Assembly: GCA_023091665.1 (NCBI GenBank)
Contig: JALJCQ010000014.1
Span: forward strand, 2,023,136-2,087,135
Direction: 5' to 3'
Source: Pythium myriotylum
Taxonomy: Eukaryota > Oomycota > Peronosporomycetes > Pythiales > Pythiaceae
DNA length: 64,000 nucleotides
Within the stretch, counting starts at the first letter, position 1, and every line of letters begins with the position of its first letter. Shown here piece after piece: positions 7,725-17,501 of the stretch. Under the pieces are notes generated by a model. It saw nothing but the letters and a program-made list of their open reading frames with translations. It did not search any database and was not told where the DNA came from. A program made the translations under genes and the position numbers.

Positions 7725-9287
7725 ATGAGCCCAAGCCCAACCGACTCTGCCTCCACCGACTTCGCCTCCCCAGCCTTCGCCATGGATTCGACCACCCCAG
7801 CCCGCATCAACAAGTTCGACGGAACCAACTTCCACACATGGAAGTTCAAGATGCAGATGGTGCTCGAAGAACGCGACGTCTGGGAAGTTGTCTGTGGAGA
7901 GGTCAAACTCGAGCAGTGCCAGACCGACGCGGACCGAGCCCTCTTCAAGAAGAAGTCTCGCAAGGCGCTCGCGATGATCTGTCTCGCGATGGAAGACTCG
8001 CAGCTCCCGCTGGTTCGGTCGGCGAGTGGTGCGCAAGATGCATGGTCAAGACTGGAAGAACACTTCGAGAAGAAGAGCCTTGCCAACAAGCTCTTTCTTC
8101 GTCGTCGTTTCTTCACGACCATGATGGAAGAAGGTGACGATGTGCTCACGCACATCAACAAGCTCAAGACCCTGGCCGAGCAACTCGACGCAGTCGGCGC
8201 TCCGGTCAGCGAAGACGACTTGGTGATCACGCTTCTCGGCAGTCTCAGCGAGTCGTACCAGTTCCTCATCACGGCGTTGGAGTCGCGTGTCGACGCGCTC
8301 ACGTGGGAACTCGTGACGTCTCGGCTGCTCCACGAAGACATGAAGCGCAAGGAGCAAGGTGGCGACGGAGCCACGCTTGGCCAAGCGTTCATGACAAGTG
8401 ACGCGAAGCCCAAGGGCCGTGCAGTCAAGAAGACTGGCACGTGCAACTACTGCGGCAAGATCGGTCATTGGGCCGCGGAGTGCCACTCGCGTGTCAAGGA
8501 CAACGGCAACGGCAACGGCAACTCCGGCGGCAACGGCAACGGAAACGGCAACGGCAACCCTCGGCAACGGTTCCAGCGAGCGAACCTTGCGCGAGATGAA
8601 GACCCCGGCGAGTACCTGTTCTCGGTCGGGAAGACCCAAGGCAAGTCGAGTCAATCCACGGCGTGGTTGGTCGACTCGGGTGCGACTCAGCACATGTCGC
8701 GAACCAAGCAGTTCATGATGAACTACAAGAAGATTGACCCAGTCGACGTGCATCTGGCCGATGATGGCACGGTCCAAGCAGTTGGCGTGGGAGACATTCT
8801 CATGTCGATGAAGACTCCAAGCGGTGTCAAGAAGGGTTTGCTCACCAACGTGTGGCATATCCCCAAGCTCAGCCGCAACCTGTTCTCGGTCGGAAGATTC
8901 ACGGAGGACGTTGCTCCCGTGACGTTCGACAAGGGCGGTTGCTTCGTCGTTCTCAAGGGCGCCAAGCGGACCATCGGCACTCGAATCGGCAAGGGTCTGT
9001 TCAAGCTCAACATGTCTCCAGTGTCGACTGAAGCAGCCCACGCCGCCAGTACAAGACGAGGTCGCGCCATGTCCAAGTCGTACCTGTGGCACCTCCGACT
9101 CGGTCACATCGGCTTCAGCGGTCTCGAAGCCATCGTCAAGAAGGACCTCGCCGACGGACTCGACATTGGGTCTGTGCAAGAGTGGGAGGTCTGTGAAGGC
9201 TGTGCACTCGGCAAGCTGACTCGCGTCTGTTGGAAGGTCGCTTGGTTGGTGGGATGCAAAATGCAAAGTGAATTGATCGGGACTTAG
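7725..9287 (+). CDS. Truncated Gag-protease-pre-integrase ORF fused to antisense LTR, unit 1 (520 aa)
   Basis: It starts at the ATG inside the primer site and matches residues 1-501 of the intact polyprotein. It keeps Gag, the zinc knuckle, the protease DSG motif and the HHCC pre-integrase finger. At 9228 it crosses into the antisense LTR and ends after 19 foreign residues ([10 protein letters not shown] and so on). The integrase core, RT and RNase H are absent, so it is non-autonomous. It could still yield Gag and an active protease. Distinctive changes are Thr for Ala at residue 6 and Gly for Asp in the FDKDGCF stretch. Promoter damage in the stub makes expression uncertain. Confidence 0.85.
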   Translation: MSPSPTDSASTDFASPAFAMDSTTPARINKFDGTNFHTWKFKMQMVLEERDVWEVVCGEVKLEQCQTDADRALFKKKSRKALAMICLAMEDSQLPLVRSASGAQDAWSRLEEHFEKKSLANKLFLRRRFFTTMMEEGDDVLTHINKLKTLAEQLDAVGAPVSEDDLVITLLGSLSESYQFLITALESRVDALTWELVTSRLLHEDMKRKEQGGDGATLGQAFMTSDAKPKGRAVKKTGTCNYCGKIGHWAAECHSRVKDNGNGNGNSGGNGNGNGNGNPRQRFQRANLARDEDPGEYLFSVGKTQGKSSQSTAWLVDSGATQHMSRTKQFMMNYKKIDPVDVHLADDGTVQAVGVGDILMSMKTPSGVKKGLLTNVWHIPKLSRNLFSVGRFTEDVAPVTFDKGGCFVVLKGAKRTIGTRIGKGLFKLNMSPVSTEAAHAASTRRGRAMSKSYLWHLRLGHIGFSGLEAIVKKDLADGLDIGSVQEWEVCEGCALGKLTRVCWKVAWLVGCKMQSELIGT

Positions 9288-9586
9288 TTCGCTGCTGCTA
9301 CCTCTAAGCCGTCTGTGTGTGTCCTACGCTACCATAATCAAATGTATGTCCTACCTATCGTAAACATATGCAAACATAAACTGACTTCGTGGATACTTCA
9401 ACGAAGTCGATGGGTGGCACTGGATTCAAACCAGAACCAGACGGAGAATCTTCCACATGTCGAATCTTCCACATGTCGAATCTTCCACGGAGAATCTTCT
9501 GCAGGAGAATCTTCTACAGCCGAGCTTCAACTGCCGAGCTTCAACTGGAATGATGACGCTGGGTTCGAGGCGCATCATCTTCAACA
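9228..9586 (-). repeat. Antisense LTR, array B unit 1
   Basis: Complete termini. Its U5 end is fused to internal GCGTC and its U3 end to the AGACG of the next stub. Its own promoter points left, antisense to unit 1 gag. Confidence 0.94.
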
Positions 9587-9673
9587 AGACGGCTTAGAGG
9601 TAGCAGTAGCGAACTAAGTCCCGATCAATTTACTTTGCATTTTGCATCCCACCAACCAAGCGACCTTCCAACA
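9587..9673 (+). repeat. LTR 3' stub, array B unit 2
   Basis: Same AGACG start and mutated initiator as the unit 1 stub. Confidence 0.92.
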
Positions 9674-9677
9674 GGTT

Positions 9678-11240
9678 ATGAGCCCAAGCCCAGCCGACTC
9701 TGCCTCCACCGACTTCGCCTCCCCAGCCTTCGCCATGGATTCGACCACCCCAGCCCGCATCAACAAGTTCGACGGAACCAACTTCCACACATGGAAGTTC
9801 AAGATGCAGATGGTGCTCGAAGAACGCGACGTCTGGGAAGTTGTCTGTGGAGAGGTCAAACTCGAGCAGTGCCAGACCGACGCGGACCGAGCCCTCTTCA
9901 AGAAGAAGTCTCGCAAGGCGCTCGCGATGATCTGTCTCGCGATGGAAGACTCGCAGCTCCCGCTGGTTCGGTCGGCGAGTGGTGCGCAAGATGCATGGTC
10001 AAGACTGGAAGAACACTTCGAGAAGAAGAGCCTTGCCAACAAGCTCTTTCTTCGTCGTCGTTTCTTCACGACCATGATGGAAGAAGGTGACGATGTGCTC
10101 ACGCACATCAACAAGCTCAAGACCCTGGCCGAGCAACTCGACGCAGTCGGCGCTCCGGTCAGCGAAGACGACTTGGTGATCACGCTTCTCGGCAGTCTCA
10201 GCGAGTCGTACCAGTTCCTCATCACGGCGTTGGAGTCGCGTGTCGACGCGCTCACGTGGGAACTCGTGACGTCTCGGCTGCTCCACGAAGACATGAAGCG
10301 CAAGGAGCAAGGTGGCGACGGAGCCACGCTTGGCCAAGCGTTCATGACAAGTGACGCGAAGCCCAAGGGCCGTGCAGTCAAGAAGACTGGCACGTGCAAC
10401 TACTGCGGCAAGATCGGTCATTGGGCCGCGGAGTGCCACTCGCGTGTCAAGGACAACGGCAACGGCAACGGCAACTCCGGCGGCAACGGCAACGGAAACG
10501 GCAACGGCAACCCTCGGCAACGGTTCCAGCGAGCGAACCTTGCGCGAGATGAAGACCCCGGCGAGTACCTGTTCTCGGTCGGGAAGACCCAAGGCAAGTC
10601 GAGTCAATCCACGGCGTGGTTGGTCGACTCGGGTGCGACTCAGCACATGTCGCGAACCAAGCAGTTCATGATGAACTACAAGAAGATTGACCCAGTCGAC
10701 GTGCATCTGGCCGATGATGGCACGGTCCAAGCAGTTGGCGTGGGAGACATTCTCATGTCGATGAAGACTCCAAGCGGTGTCAAGAAGGGTTTGCTCACCA
10801 ACGTGTGGCATATCCCCAAGCTCAGCCGCAACCTGTTCTCGGTCGGAAGATTCACGGAGGACGTTGCTCCCGTGACGTTCGACAAGGGCGGTTGCTTCGT
10901 CGTTCTCAAGGGCGCCAAGCGGACCATCGGCACTCGAATCGGCAAGGGTCTGTTCAAGCTCAACATGTCTCCAGTGTCGACTGAAGCAGCCCACGCCGCC
11001 AGTACAAGACGAGGTCGCGCCATGTCCAAGTCGTACCTGTGGCACCTCCGACTCGGTCACATCGGCTTCAGCGGTCTCGAAGCCATCGTCAAGAAGGACC
11101 TCGCCGACGGACTCGACATTGGGTCTGTGCAAGAGTGGGAGGTCTGTGAAGGCTGTGCACTCGGCAAGCTGACTCGCGTCTGTTGGAAGGTCGCTTGGTT
11201 GGTGGGATGCAAAATGCAAAGTGAATTGATCGGGACTTAG
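9678..11240 (+). CDS. Truncated Gag-protease ORF, array B unit 2 (520 aa)
   Basis: Same frame and fusion as unit 1, but with the ancestral Ala at residue 6. It keeps the FDKGGCF variant that sets units 1-5 apart from unit 6. The reading frame is intact to the antisense-LTR stop. Confidence 0.84.
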   Translation: MSPSPADSASTDFASPAFAMDSTTPARINKFDGTNFHTWKFKMQMVLEERDVWEVVCGEVKLEQCQTDADRALFKKKSRKALAMICLAMEDSQLPLVRSASGAQDAWSRLEEHFEKKSLANKLFLRRRFFTTMMEEGDDVLTHINKLKTLAEQLDAVGAPVSEDDLVITLLGSLSESYQFLITALESRVDALTWELVTSRLLHEDMKRKEQGGDGATLGQAFMTSDAKPKGRAVKKTGTCNYCGKIGHWAAECHSRVKDNGNGNGNSGGNGNGNGNGNPRQRFQRANLARDEDPGEYLFSVGKTQGKSSQSTAWLVDSGATQHMSRTKQFMMNYKKIDPVDVHLADDGTVQAVGVGDILMSMKTPSGVKKGLLTNVWHIPKLSRNLFSVGRFTEDVAPVTFDKGGCFVVLKGAKRTIGTRIGKGLFKLNMSPVSTEAAHAASTRRGRAMSKSYLWHLRLGHIGFSGLEAIVKKDLADGLDIGSVQEWEVCEGCALGKLTRVCWKVAWLVGCKMQSELIGT

Positions 11241-11539
11241 TTCGCTGCTGCTACCTCTAAGCCGTCTGTGTGTGTCCTACGCTACCATAATCAAATGTAT
11301 GTCCTACCTATCGTAAACATATGCAAACATAAACTGACTTCGTGGATACTTCAACGAAGTCGATGGGTGGCACTGGATTCAAACCAGAACCAGACGGAGA
11401 ATCTTCCACATGTCGAATCTTCCACATGTCGAATCTTCCACGGAGAATCTTCTGCAGGAGAATCTTCTACAGCCGAGCTTCAACTGCCGAGCTTCAACTG
11501 GAATGATGACGCTGGGTTCGAGGCGCATCATCTTCAACA
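11181..11539 (-). repeat. Antisense LTR, array B unit 2
   Basis: 359 bp with both termini intact. No difference from the unit 1 LTR was noticed. Confidence 0.94.
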
Positions 11540-11626
11540 AGACGGCTTAGAGGTAGCAGTAGCGAACTAAGTCCCGATCAATTTACTTTGCATTTTGCAT
11601 CCCACCAACCAAGCGACCTTCCAACA
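11540..11626 (+). repeat. LTR 3' stub, array B unit 3
   Basis: 87 bp; begins AGACGGCTTA and leads straight into the primer site. Confidence 0.92.
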
Positions 11627-11630
11627 GGTT

Positions 11631-13193
11631 ATGAGCCCAAGCCCAGCCGACTCTGCCTCCACCGACTTCGCCTCCCCAGCCTTCGCCATGGATTCGACCA
11701 CCCCAGCCCGCATCAACAAGTTCGACGGAACCAACTTCCACACATGGAAGTTCAAGATGCAGATGGTGCTCGAAGAACGCGACGTCTGGGAAGTTGTCTG
11801 TGGAGAGGTCAAACTCGAGCAGTGCCAGACCGACGCGGACCGAGCCCTCTTCAAGAAGAAGTCTCGCAAGGCGCTCGCGATGATCTGTCTCGCGATGGAA
11901 GACTCGCAGCTCCCGCTGGTTCGGTCGGCGAGTGGTGCGCAAGATGCATGGTCAAGACTGGAAGAACACTTCGAGAAGAAGAGCCTTGCCAACAAGCTCT
12001 TTCTTCGTCGTCGTTTCTTCACGACCATGATGGAAGAAGGTGACGATGTGCTCACGCACATCAACAAGCTCAAGACCCTGGCCGAGCAACTCGACGCAGT
12101 CGGCGCTCCGGTCAGCGAAGACGACTTGGTGATCACGCTTCTCGGCAGTCTCAGCGAGTCGTACCAGTTCCTCATCACGGCGTTGGAGTCGCGTGTCGAC
12201 GCGCTCACGTGGGAACTCGTGACGTCTCGGCTGCTCCACGAAGACATGAAGCGCAAGGAGCAAGGTGGCGACGGAGCCACGCTTGGCCAAGCGTTCATGA
12301 CAAGTGACGCGAAGCCCAAGGGCCGTGCAGTCAAGAAGACTGGCACGTGCAACTACTGCGGCAAGATCGGTCATTGGGCCGCGGAGTGCCACTCGCGTGT
12401 CAAGGACAACGGCAACGGCAACGGCAACTCCGGCGGCAACGGCAACGGAAACGGCAACGGCAACCCTCGGCAACGGTTCCAGCGAGCGAACCTTGCGCGA
12501 GATGAAGACCCCGGCGAGTACCTGTTCTCGGTCGGGAAGACCCAAGGCAAGTCGAGTCAATCCACGGCGTGGTTGGTCGACTCGGGTGCGACTCAGCACA
12601 TGTCGCGAACCAAGCAGTTCATGATGAACTACAAGAAGATTGACCCAGTCGACGTGCATCTGGCCGATGATGGCACGGTCCAAGCAGTTGGCGTGGGAGA
12701 CATTCTCATGTCGATGAAGACTCCAAGCGGTGTCAAGAAGGGTTTGCTCACCAACGTGTGGCATATCCCCAAGCTCAGCCGCAACCTGTTCTCGGTCGGA
12801 AGATTCACGGAGGACGTTGCTCCCGTGACGTTCGACAAGGGCGGTTGCTTCGTCGTTCTCAAGGGCGCCAAGCGGACCATCGGCACTCGAATCGGCAAGG
12901 GTCTGTTCAAGCTCAACATGTCTCCAGTGTCGACTGAAGCAGCCCACGCCGCCAGTACAAGACGAGGTCGCGCCATGTCCAAGTCGTACCTGTGGCACCT
13001 CCGACTCGGTCACATCGGCTTCAGCGGTCTCGAAGCCATCGTCAAGAAGGACCTCGCCGACGGACTCGACATTGGGTCTGTGCAAGAGTGGGAGGTCTGT
13101 GAAGGCTGTGCACTCGGCAAGCTGACTCGCGTCTGTTGGAAGGTCGCTTGGTTGGTGGGATGCAAAATGCAAAGTGAATTGATCGGGACTTAG
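11631..13193 (+). CDS. Truncated Gag-protease ORF, array B unit 3 (520 aa)
   Basis: The predicted protein is the same as that of unit 2, with 19 Asn-Gly linker residues. This suggests units 2 and 3 are very recent duplicates. Confidence 0.84.
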   Translation: MSPSPADSASTDFASPAFAMDSTTPARINKFDGTNFHTWKFKMQMVLEERDVWEVVCGEVKLEQCQTDADRALFKKKSRKALAMICLAMEDSQLPLVRSASGAQDAWSRLEEHFEKKSLANKLFLRRRFFTTMMEEGDDVLTHINKLKTLAEQLDAVGAPVSEDDLVITLLGSLSESYQFLITALESRVDALTWELVTSRLLHEDMKRKEQGGDGATLGQAFMTSDAKPKGRAVKKTGTCNYCGKIGHWAAECHSRVKDNGNGNGNSGGNGNGNGNGNPRQRFQRANLARDEDPGEYLFSVGKTQGKSSQSTAWLVDSGATQHMSRTKQFMMNYKKIDPVDVHLADDGTVQAVGVGDILMSMKTPSGVKKGLLTNVWHIPKLSRNLFSVGRFTEDVAPVTFDKGGCFVVLKGAKRTIGTRIGKGLFKLNMSPVSTEAAHAASTRRGRAMSKSYLWHLRLGHIGFSGLEAIVKKDLADGLDIGSVQEWEVCEGCALGKLTRVCWKVAWLVGCKMQSELIGT

Positions 13194-13492
13194 TTCGCTG
13201 CTGCTACCTCTAAGCCGTCTGTGTGTGTCCTACGCTACCATAATCAAATGTATGTCCTACCTATCGTAAACATATGCAAACATAAACTGACTTCGTGGAT
13301 ACTTCAACGAAGTCGATGGGTGGCACTGGATTCAAACCAGAACCAGACGGAGAATCTTCCACATGTCGAATCTTCCACATGTCGAATCTTCCACGGAGAA
13401 TCTTCTGCAGGAGAATCTTCTACAGCCGAGCTTCAACTGCCGAGCTTCAACTGGAATGATGACGCTGGGTTCGAGGCGCATCATCTTCAACA
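13134..13492 (-). repeat. Antisense LTR, array B unit 3
   Basis: Complete 359-bp LTR fused to GCGTC on the left and AGACG on the right. Confidence 0.94.
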
Positions 13493-13579
13493 AGACGGCT
13501 TAGAGGTAGCAGTAGCGAACTAAGTCCCGATCAATTTACTTTGCATTTTGCATCCCACCAACCAAGCGACCTTCCAACA
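13493..13579 (+). repeat. LTR 3' stub, array B unit 4
   Basis: 87-bp stub with the TTTACTTTG initiator change. Confidence 0.92.
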
Positions 13580-13583
13580 GGTT

Positions 13584-15152
13584 ATGAGCCCAAGCCCAGC
13601 CGACTCTGCCTCCACCGACTTCGCCTCCCCAGCCTTCGCCATGGATTCGACCACCCCAGCCCGCATCAACAAGTTCGACGGAACCAACTTCCACACATGG
13701 AAGTTCAAGATGCAGATGGTGCTCGAAGAACGCGACGTCTGGGAAGTTGTCTGTGGAGAGGTCAAACTCGAGCAGTGCCAGACCGACGCGGACCGAGCCC
13801 TCTTCAAGAAGAAGTCTCGCAAGGCGCTCGCGATGATCTGTCTCGCGATGGAAGACTCGCAGCTCCCGCTGGTTCGGTCGGCGAGTGGTGCGCAAGATGC
13901 ATGGTCAAGACTGGAAGAACACTTCGAGAAGAAGAGCCTTGCCAACAAGCTCTTTCTTCGTCGTCGTTTCTTCACGACCATGATGGAAGAAGGTGACGAT
14001 GTGCTCACGCACATCAACAAGCTCAAGACCCTGGCCGAGCAACTCGACGCAGTCGGCGCTCCGGTCAGCGAAGACGACTTGGTGATCACGCTTCTCGGCA
14101 GTCTCAGCGAGTCGTACCAGTTCCTCATCACGGCGTTGGAGTCGCGTGTCGACGCGCTCACGTGGGAACTCGTGACGTCTCGGCTGCTCCACGAAGACAT
14201 GAAGCGCAAGGAGCAAGGTGGCGACGGAGCCACGCTTGGCCAAGCGTTCATGACAAGTGACGCGAAGCCCAAGGGCCGTGCAGTCAAGAAGACTGGCACG
14301 TGCAACTACTGCGGCAAGATCGGTCATTGGGCCGCGGAGTGCCACTCGCGTGTCAAGGACAACGGCAACGGCAACGGCAACGGCAACTCCGGCGGCAACG
14401 GCAACGGAAACGGCAACGGCAACCCTCGGCAACGGTTCCAGCGAGCGAACCTTGCGCGAGATGAAGACCCCGGCGAGTACCTGTTCTCGGTCGGGAAGAC
14501 CCAAGGCAAGTCGAGTCAATCCACGGCGTGGTTGGTCGACTCGGGTGCGACTCAGCACATGTCGCGAACCAAGCAGTTCATGATGAACTACAAGAAGATT
14601 GACCCAGTCGACGTGCATCTGGCCGATGATGGCACGGTCCAAGCAGTTGGCGTGGGAGACATTCTCATGTCGATGAAGACTCCAAGCGGTGTCAAGAAGG
14701 GTTTGCTCACCAACGTGTGGCATATCCCCAAGCTCAGCCGCAACCTGTTCTCGGTCGGAAGATTCACGGAGGACGTTGCTCCCGTGACGTTCGACAAGGG
14801 CGGTTGCTTCGTCGTTCTCAAGGGCGCCAAGCGGACCATCGGCACTCGAATCGGCAAGGGTCTGTTCAAGCTCAACATGTCTCCAGTGTCGACTGAAGCA
14901 GCCCACGCCGCCAGTACAAGACGAGGTCGCGCCATGTCCAAGTCGTACCTGTGGCACCTCCGACTCGGTCACATCGGCTTCAGCGGTCTCGAAGCCATCG
15001 TCAAGAAGGACCTCGCCGACGGACTCGACATTGGGTCTGTGCAAGAGTGGGAGGTCTGTGAAGGCTGTGCACTCGGCAAGCTGACTCGCGTCTGTTGGAA
15101 GGTCGCTTGGTTGGTGGGATGCAAAATGCAAAGTGAATTGATCGGGACTTAG
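13584..15152 (+). CDS. Truncated Gag-protease ORF, array B unit 4 (522 aa)
   Basis: The linker has one more Asn-Gly pair (six extra bases) than units 1-3, making the unit 1959 bp. Otherwise it matches unit 2, including FDKGGCF. Confidence 0.84.
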   Translation: MSPSPADSASTDFASPAFAMDSTTPARINKFDGTNFHTWKFKMQMVLEERDVWEVVCGEVKLEQCQTDADRALFKKKSRKALAMICLAMEDSQLPLVRSASGAQDAWSRLEEHFEKKSLANKLFLRRRFFTTMMEEGDDVLTHINKLKTLAEQLDAVGAPVSEDDLVITLLGSLSESYQFLITALESRVDALTWELVTSRLLHEDMKRKEQGGDGATLGQAFMTSDAKPKGRAVKKTGTCNYCGKIGHWAAECHSRVKDNGNGNGNGNSGGNGNGNGNGNPRQRFQRANLARDEDPGEYLFSVGKTQGKSSQSTAWLVDSGATQHMSRTKQFMMNYKKIDPVDVHLADDGTVQAVGVGDILMSMKTPSGVKKGLLTNVWHIPKLSRNLFSVGRFTEDVAPVTFDKGGCFVVLKGAKRTIGTRIGKGLFKLNMSPVSTEAAHAASTRRGRAMSKSYLWHLRLGHIGFSGLEAIVKKDLADGLDIGSVQEWEVCEGCALGKLTRVCWKVAWLVGCKMQSELIGT

Positions 15153-15451
15153 TTCGCTGCTGCTACCTCTAAGCCGTCTGTGTGTGTCCTACGCTACCAT
15201 AATCAAATGTATGTCCTACCTATCGTAAACATATGCAAACATAAACTGACTTCGTGGATACTTCAACGAAGTCGATGGGTGGCACTGGATTCAAACCAGA
15301 ACCAGACGGAGAATCTTCCACATGTCGAATCTTCCACATGTCGAATCTTCCACGGAGAATCTTCTGCAGGAGAATCTTCTACAGCCGAGCTTCAACTGCC
15401 GAGCTTCAACTGGAATGATGACGCTGGGTTCGAGGCGCATCATCTTCAACA
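15093..15451 (-). repeat. Antisense LTR, array B unit 4
   Basis: Complete 359-bp LTR with the same two joints as the other units. Confidence 0.94.
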
Positions 15452-15538
15452 AGACGGCTTAGAGGTAGCAGTAGCGAACTAAGTCCCGATCAATTTACTT
15501 TGCATTTTGCATCCCACCAACCAAGCGACCTTCCAACA
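15452..15538 (+). repeat. LTR 3' stub, array B unit 5
   Basis: 87-bp stub between the antisense LTR of unit 4 and the unit 5 primer site. Confidence 0.92.
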
Positions 15539-15542
15539 GGTT

Positions 15543-17111
15543 ATGAGCCCAAGCCCAGCCGACTCTGCCTCCACCGACTTCGCCTCCCCAGCCTTCGCCA
15601 TGGATTCGACCACCCCAGCCCGCATCAACAAGTTCGACGGAACCAACTTCCACACATGGAAGTTCAAGATGCAGATGGTGCTCGAAGAACGCGACGTCTG
15701 GGAAGTTGTCTGTGGAGAGGTCAAACTCGAGCAGTGCCAGACCGACGCGGACCGAGCCCTCTTCAAGAAGAAGTCTCGCAAGGCGCTCGCGATGATCTGT
15801 CTCGCGATGGAAGACTCGCAGCTCCCGCTGGTTCGGTCGGCGAGTGGTGCGCAAGATGCATGGTCAAGACTGGAAGAACACTTCGAGAAGAAGAGCCTTG
15901 CCAACAAGCTCTTTCTTCGTCGTCGTTTCTTCACGACCATGATGGAAGAAGGTGACGATGTGCTCACGCACATCAACAAGCTCAAGACCCTGGCCGAGCA
16001 ACTCGACGCAGTCGGCGCTCCGGTCAGCGAAGACGACTTGGTGATCACGCTTCTCGGCAGTCTCAGCGAGTCGTACCAGTTCCTCATCACGGCGTTGGAG
16101 TCGCGTGTCGACGCGCTCACGTGGGAACTCGTGACGTCTCGGCTGCTCCACGAAGACATGAAGCGCAAGGAGCAAGGTGGCGACGGAGCCACGCTTGGCC
16201 AAGCGTTCATGACAAGTGACGCGAAGCCCAAGGGCCGTGCAGTCAAGAAGACTGGCACGTGCAACTACTGCGGCAAGATCGGTCATTGGGCCGCGGAGTG
16301 CCACTCGCGTGTCAAGGACAACGGCAACGGCAACGGCAACGGCAACTCCGGCGGCAACGGCAACGGAAACGGCAACGGCAACCCTCGGCAACGGTTCCAG
16401 CGAGCGAACCTTGCGCGAGATGAAGACCCCGGCGAGTACCTGTTCTCGGTCGGGAAGACCCAAGGCAAGTCGAGTCAATCCACGGCGTGGTTGGTCGACT
16501 CGGGTGCGACTCAGCACATGTCGCGAACCAAGCAGTTCATGATGAACTACAAGAAGATTGACCCAGTCGACGTGCATCTGGCCGATGATGGCACGGTCCA
16601 AGCAGTTGGCGTGGGAGACATTCTCATGTCGATGAAGACTCCAAGCGGTGTCAAGAAGGGTTTGCTCACCAACGTGTGGCATATCCCCAAGCTCAGCCGC
16701 AACCTGTTCTCGGTCGGAAGATTCACGGAGGACGTTGCTCCCGTGACGTTCGACAAGGGCGGTTGCTTCGTCGTTCTCAAGGGCGCCAAGCGGACCATCG
16801 GCACTCGAATCGGCAAGGGTCTGTTCAAGCTCAACATGTCTCCAGTGTCGACTGAAGCAGCCCACGCCGCCAGTACAAGACGAGGTCGCGCCATGTCCAA
16901 GTCGTACCTGTGGCACCTCCGACTCGGTCACATCGGCTTCAGCGGTCTCGAAGCCATCGTCAAGAAGGACCTCGCCGACGGACTCGACATTGGGTCTGTG
17001 CAAGAGTGGGAGGTCTGTGAAGGCTGTGCACTCGGCAAGCTGACTCGCGTCTGTTGGAAGGTCGCTTGGTTGGTGGGATGCAAAATGCAAAGTGAATTGA
17101 TCGGGACTTAG
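15543..17111 (+). CDS. Truncated Gag-protease ORF, array B unit 5 (522 aa)
   Basis: It shares the extra Asn-Gly pair only with unit 4, so units 4 and 5 descend from one duplication after the hexamer gain. Confidence 0.84.
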   Translation: MSPSPADSASTDFASPAFAMDSTTPARINKFDGTNFHTWKFKMQMVLEERDVWEVVCGEVKLEQCQTDADRALFKKKSRKALAMICLAMEDSQLPLVRSASGAQDAWSRLEEHFEKKSLANKLFLRRRFFTTMMEEGDDVLTHINKLKTLAEQLDAVGAPVSEDDLVITLLGSLSESYQFLITALESRVDALTWELVTSRLLHEDMKRKEQGGDGATLGQAFMTSDAKPKGRAVKKTGTCNYCGKIGHWAAECHSRVKDNGNGNGNGNSGGNGNGNGNGNPRQRFQRANLARDEDPGEYLFSVGKTQGKSSQSTAWLVDSGATQHMSRTKQFMMNYKKIDPVDVHLADDGTVQAVGVGDILMSMKTPSGVKKGLLTNVWHIPKLSRNLFSVGRFTEDVAPVTFDKGGCFVVLKGAKRTIGTRIGKGLFKLNMSPVSTEAAHAASTRRGRAMSKSYLWHLRLGHIGFSGLEAIVKKDLADGLDIGSVQEWEVCEGCALGKLTRVCWKVAWLVGCKMQSELIGT

Positions 17112-17410
17112 TTCGCTGCTGCTACCTCTAAGCCGTCTGTGTGTGTCCTACGCTACCATAATCAAATGTATGTCCTACCTATCGTAAACATATGCAAACA
17201 TAAACTGACTTCGTGGATACTTCAACGAAGTCGATGGGTGGCACTGGATTCAAACCAGAACCAGACGGAGAATCTTCCACATGTCGAATCTTCCACATGT
17301 CGAATCTTCCACGGAGAATCTTCTGCAGGAGAATCTTCTACAGCCGAGCTTCAACTGCCGAGCTTCAACTGGAATGATGACGCTGGGTTCGAGGCGCATC
17401 ATCTTCAACA
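17052..17410 (-). repeat. Antisense LTR, array B unit 5
   Basis: Complete 359-bp LTR. Confidence 0.94.
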
Positions 17411-17497
17411 AGACGGCTTAGAGGTAGCAGTAGCGAACTAAGTCCCGATCAATTTACTTTGCATTTTGCATCCCACCAACCAAGCGACCTTCCAACA
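17411..17497 (+). repeat. LTR 3' stub, array B unit 6
   Basis: Last 87-bp stub of the array, with the same start and initiator change. Confidence 0.92.
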
Positions 17498-17501
17498 GGT
17501 T

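Larger units (their letters stand above)
6469..8526. repeat. 893-bp inverted repeat with 272-bp loop
   Basis: Positions 6469-7361 are the reverse complement of 7634-8526, with only scattered substitutions noted. The arms hold the LTR 3' end, primer site and gag through the zinc knuckle. The loop (7362-7633) is the rest of the antisense LTR. Read-through RNA would fold into a long hairpin. Confidence 0.88.

Noticed and set aside
9223..9232. A 5-bp target duplication partner for the GCGTC/TGTTGG joint
   Set aside because: I searched by eye for CAACA followed by GCGTC and did not find it in the window, so only the AGACG pair is claimed.
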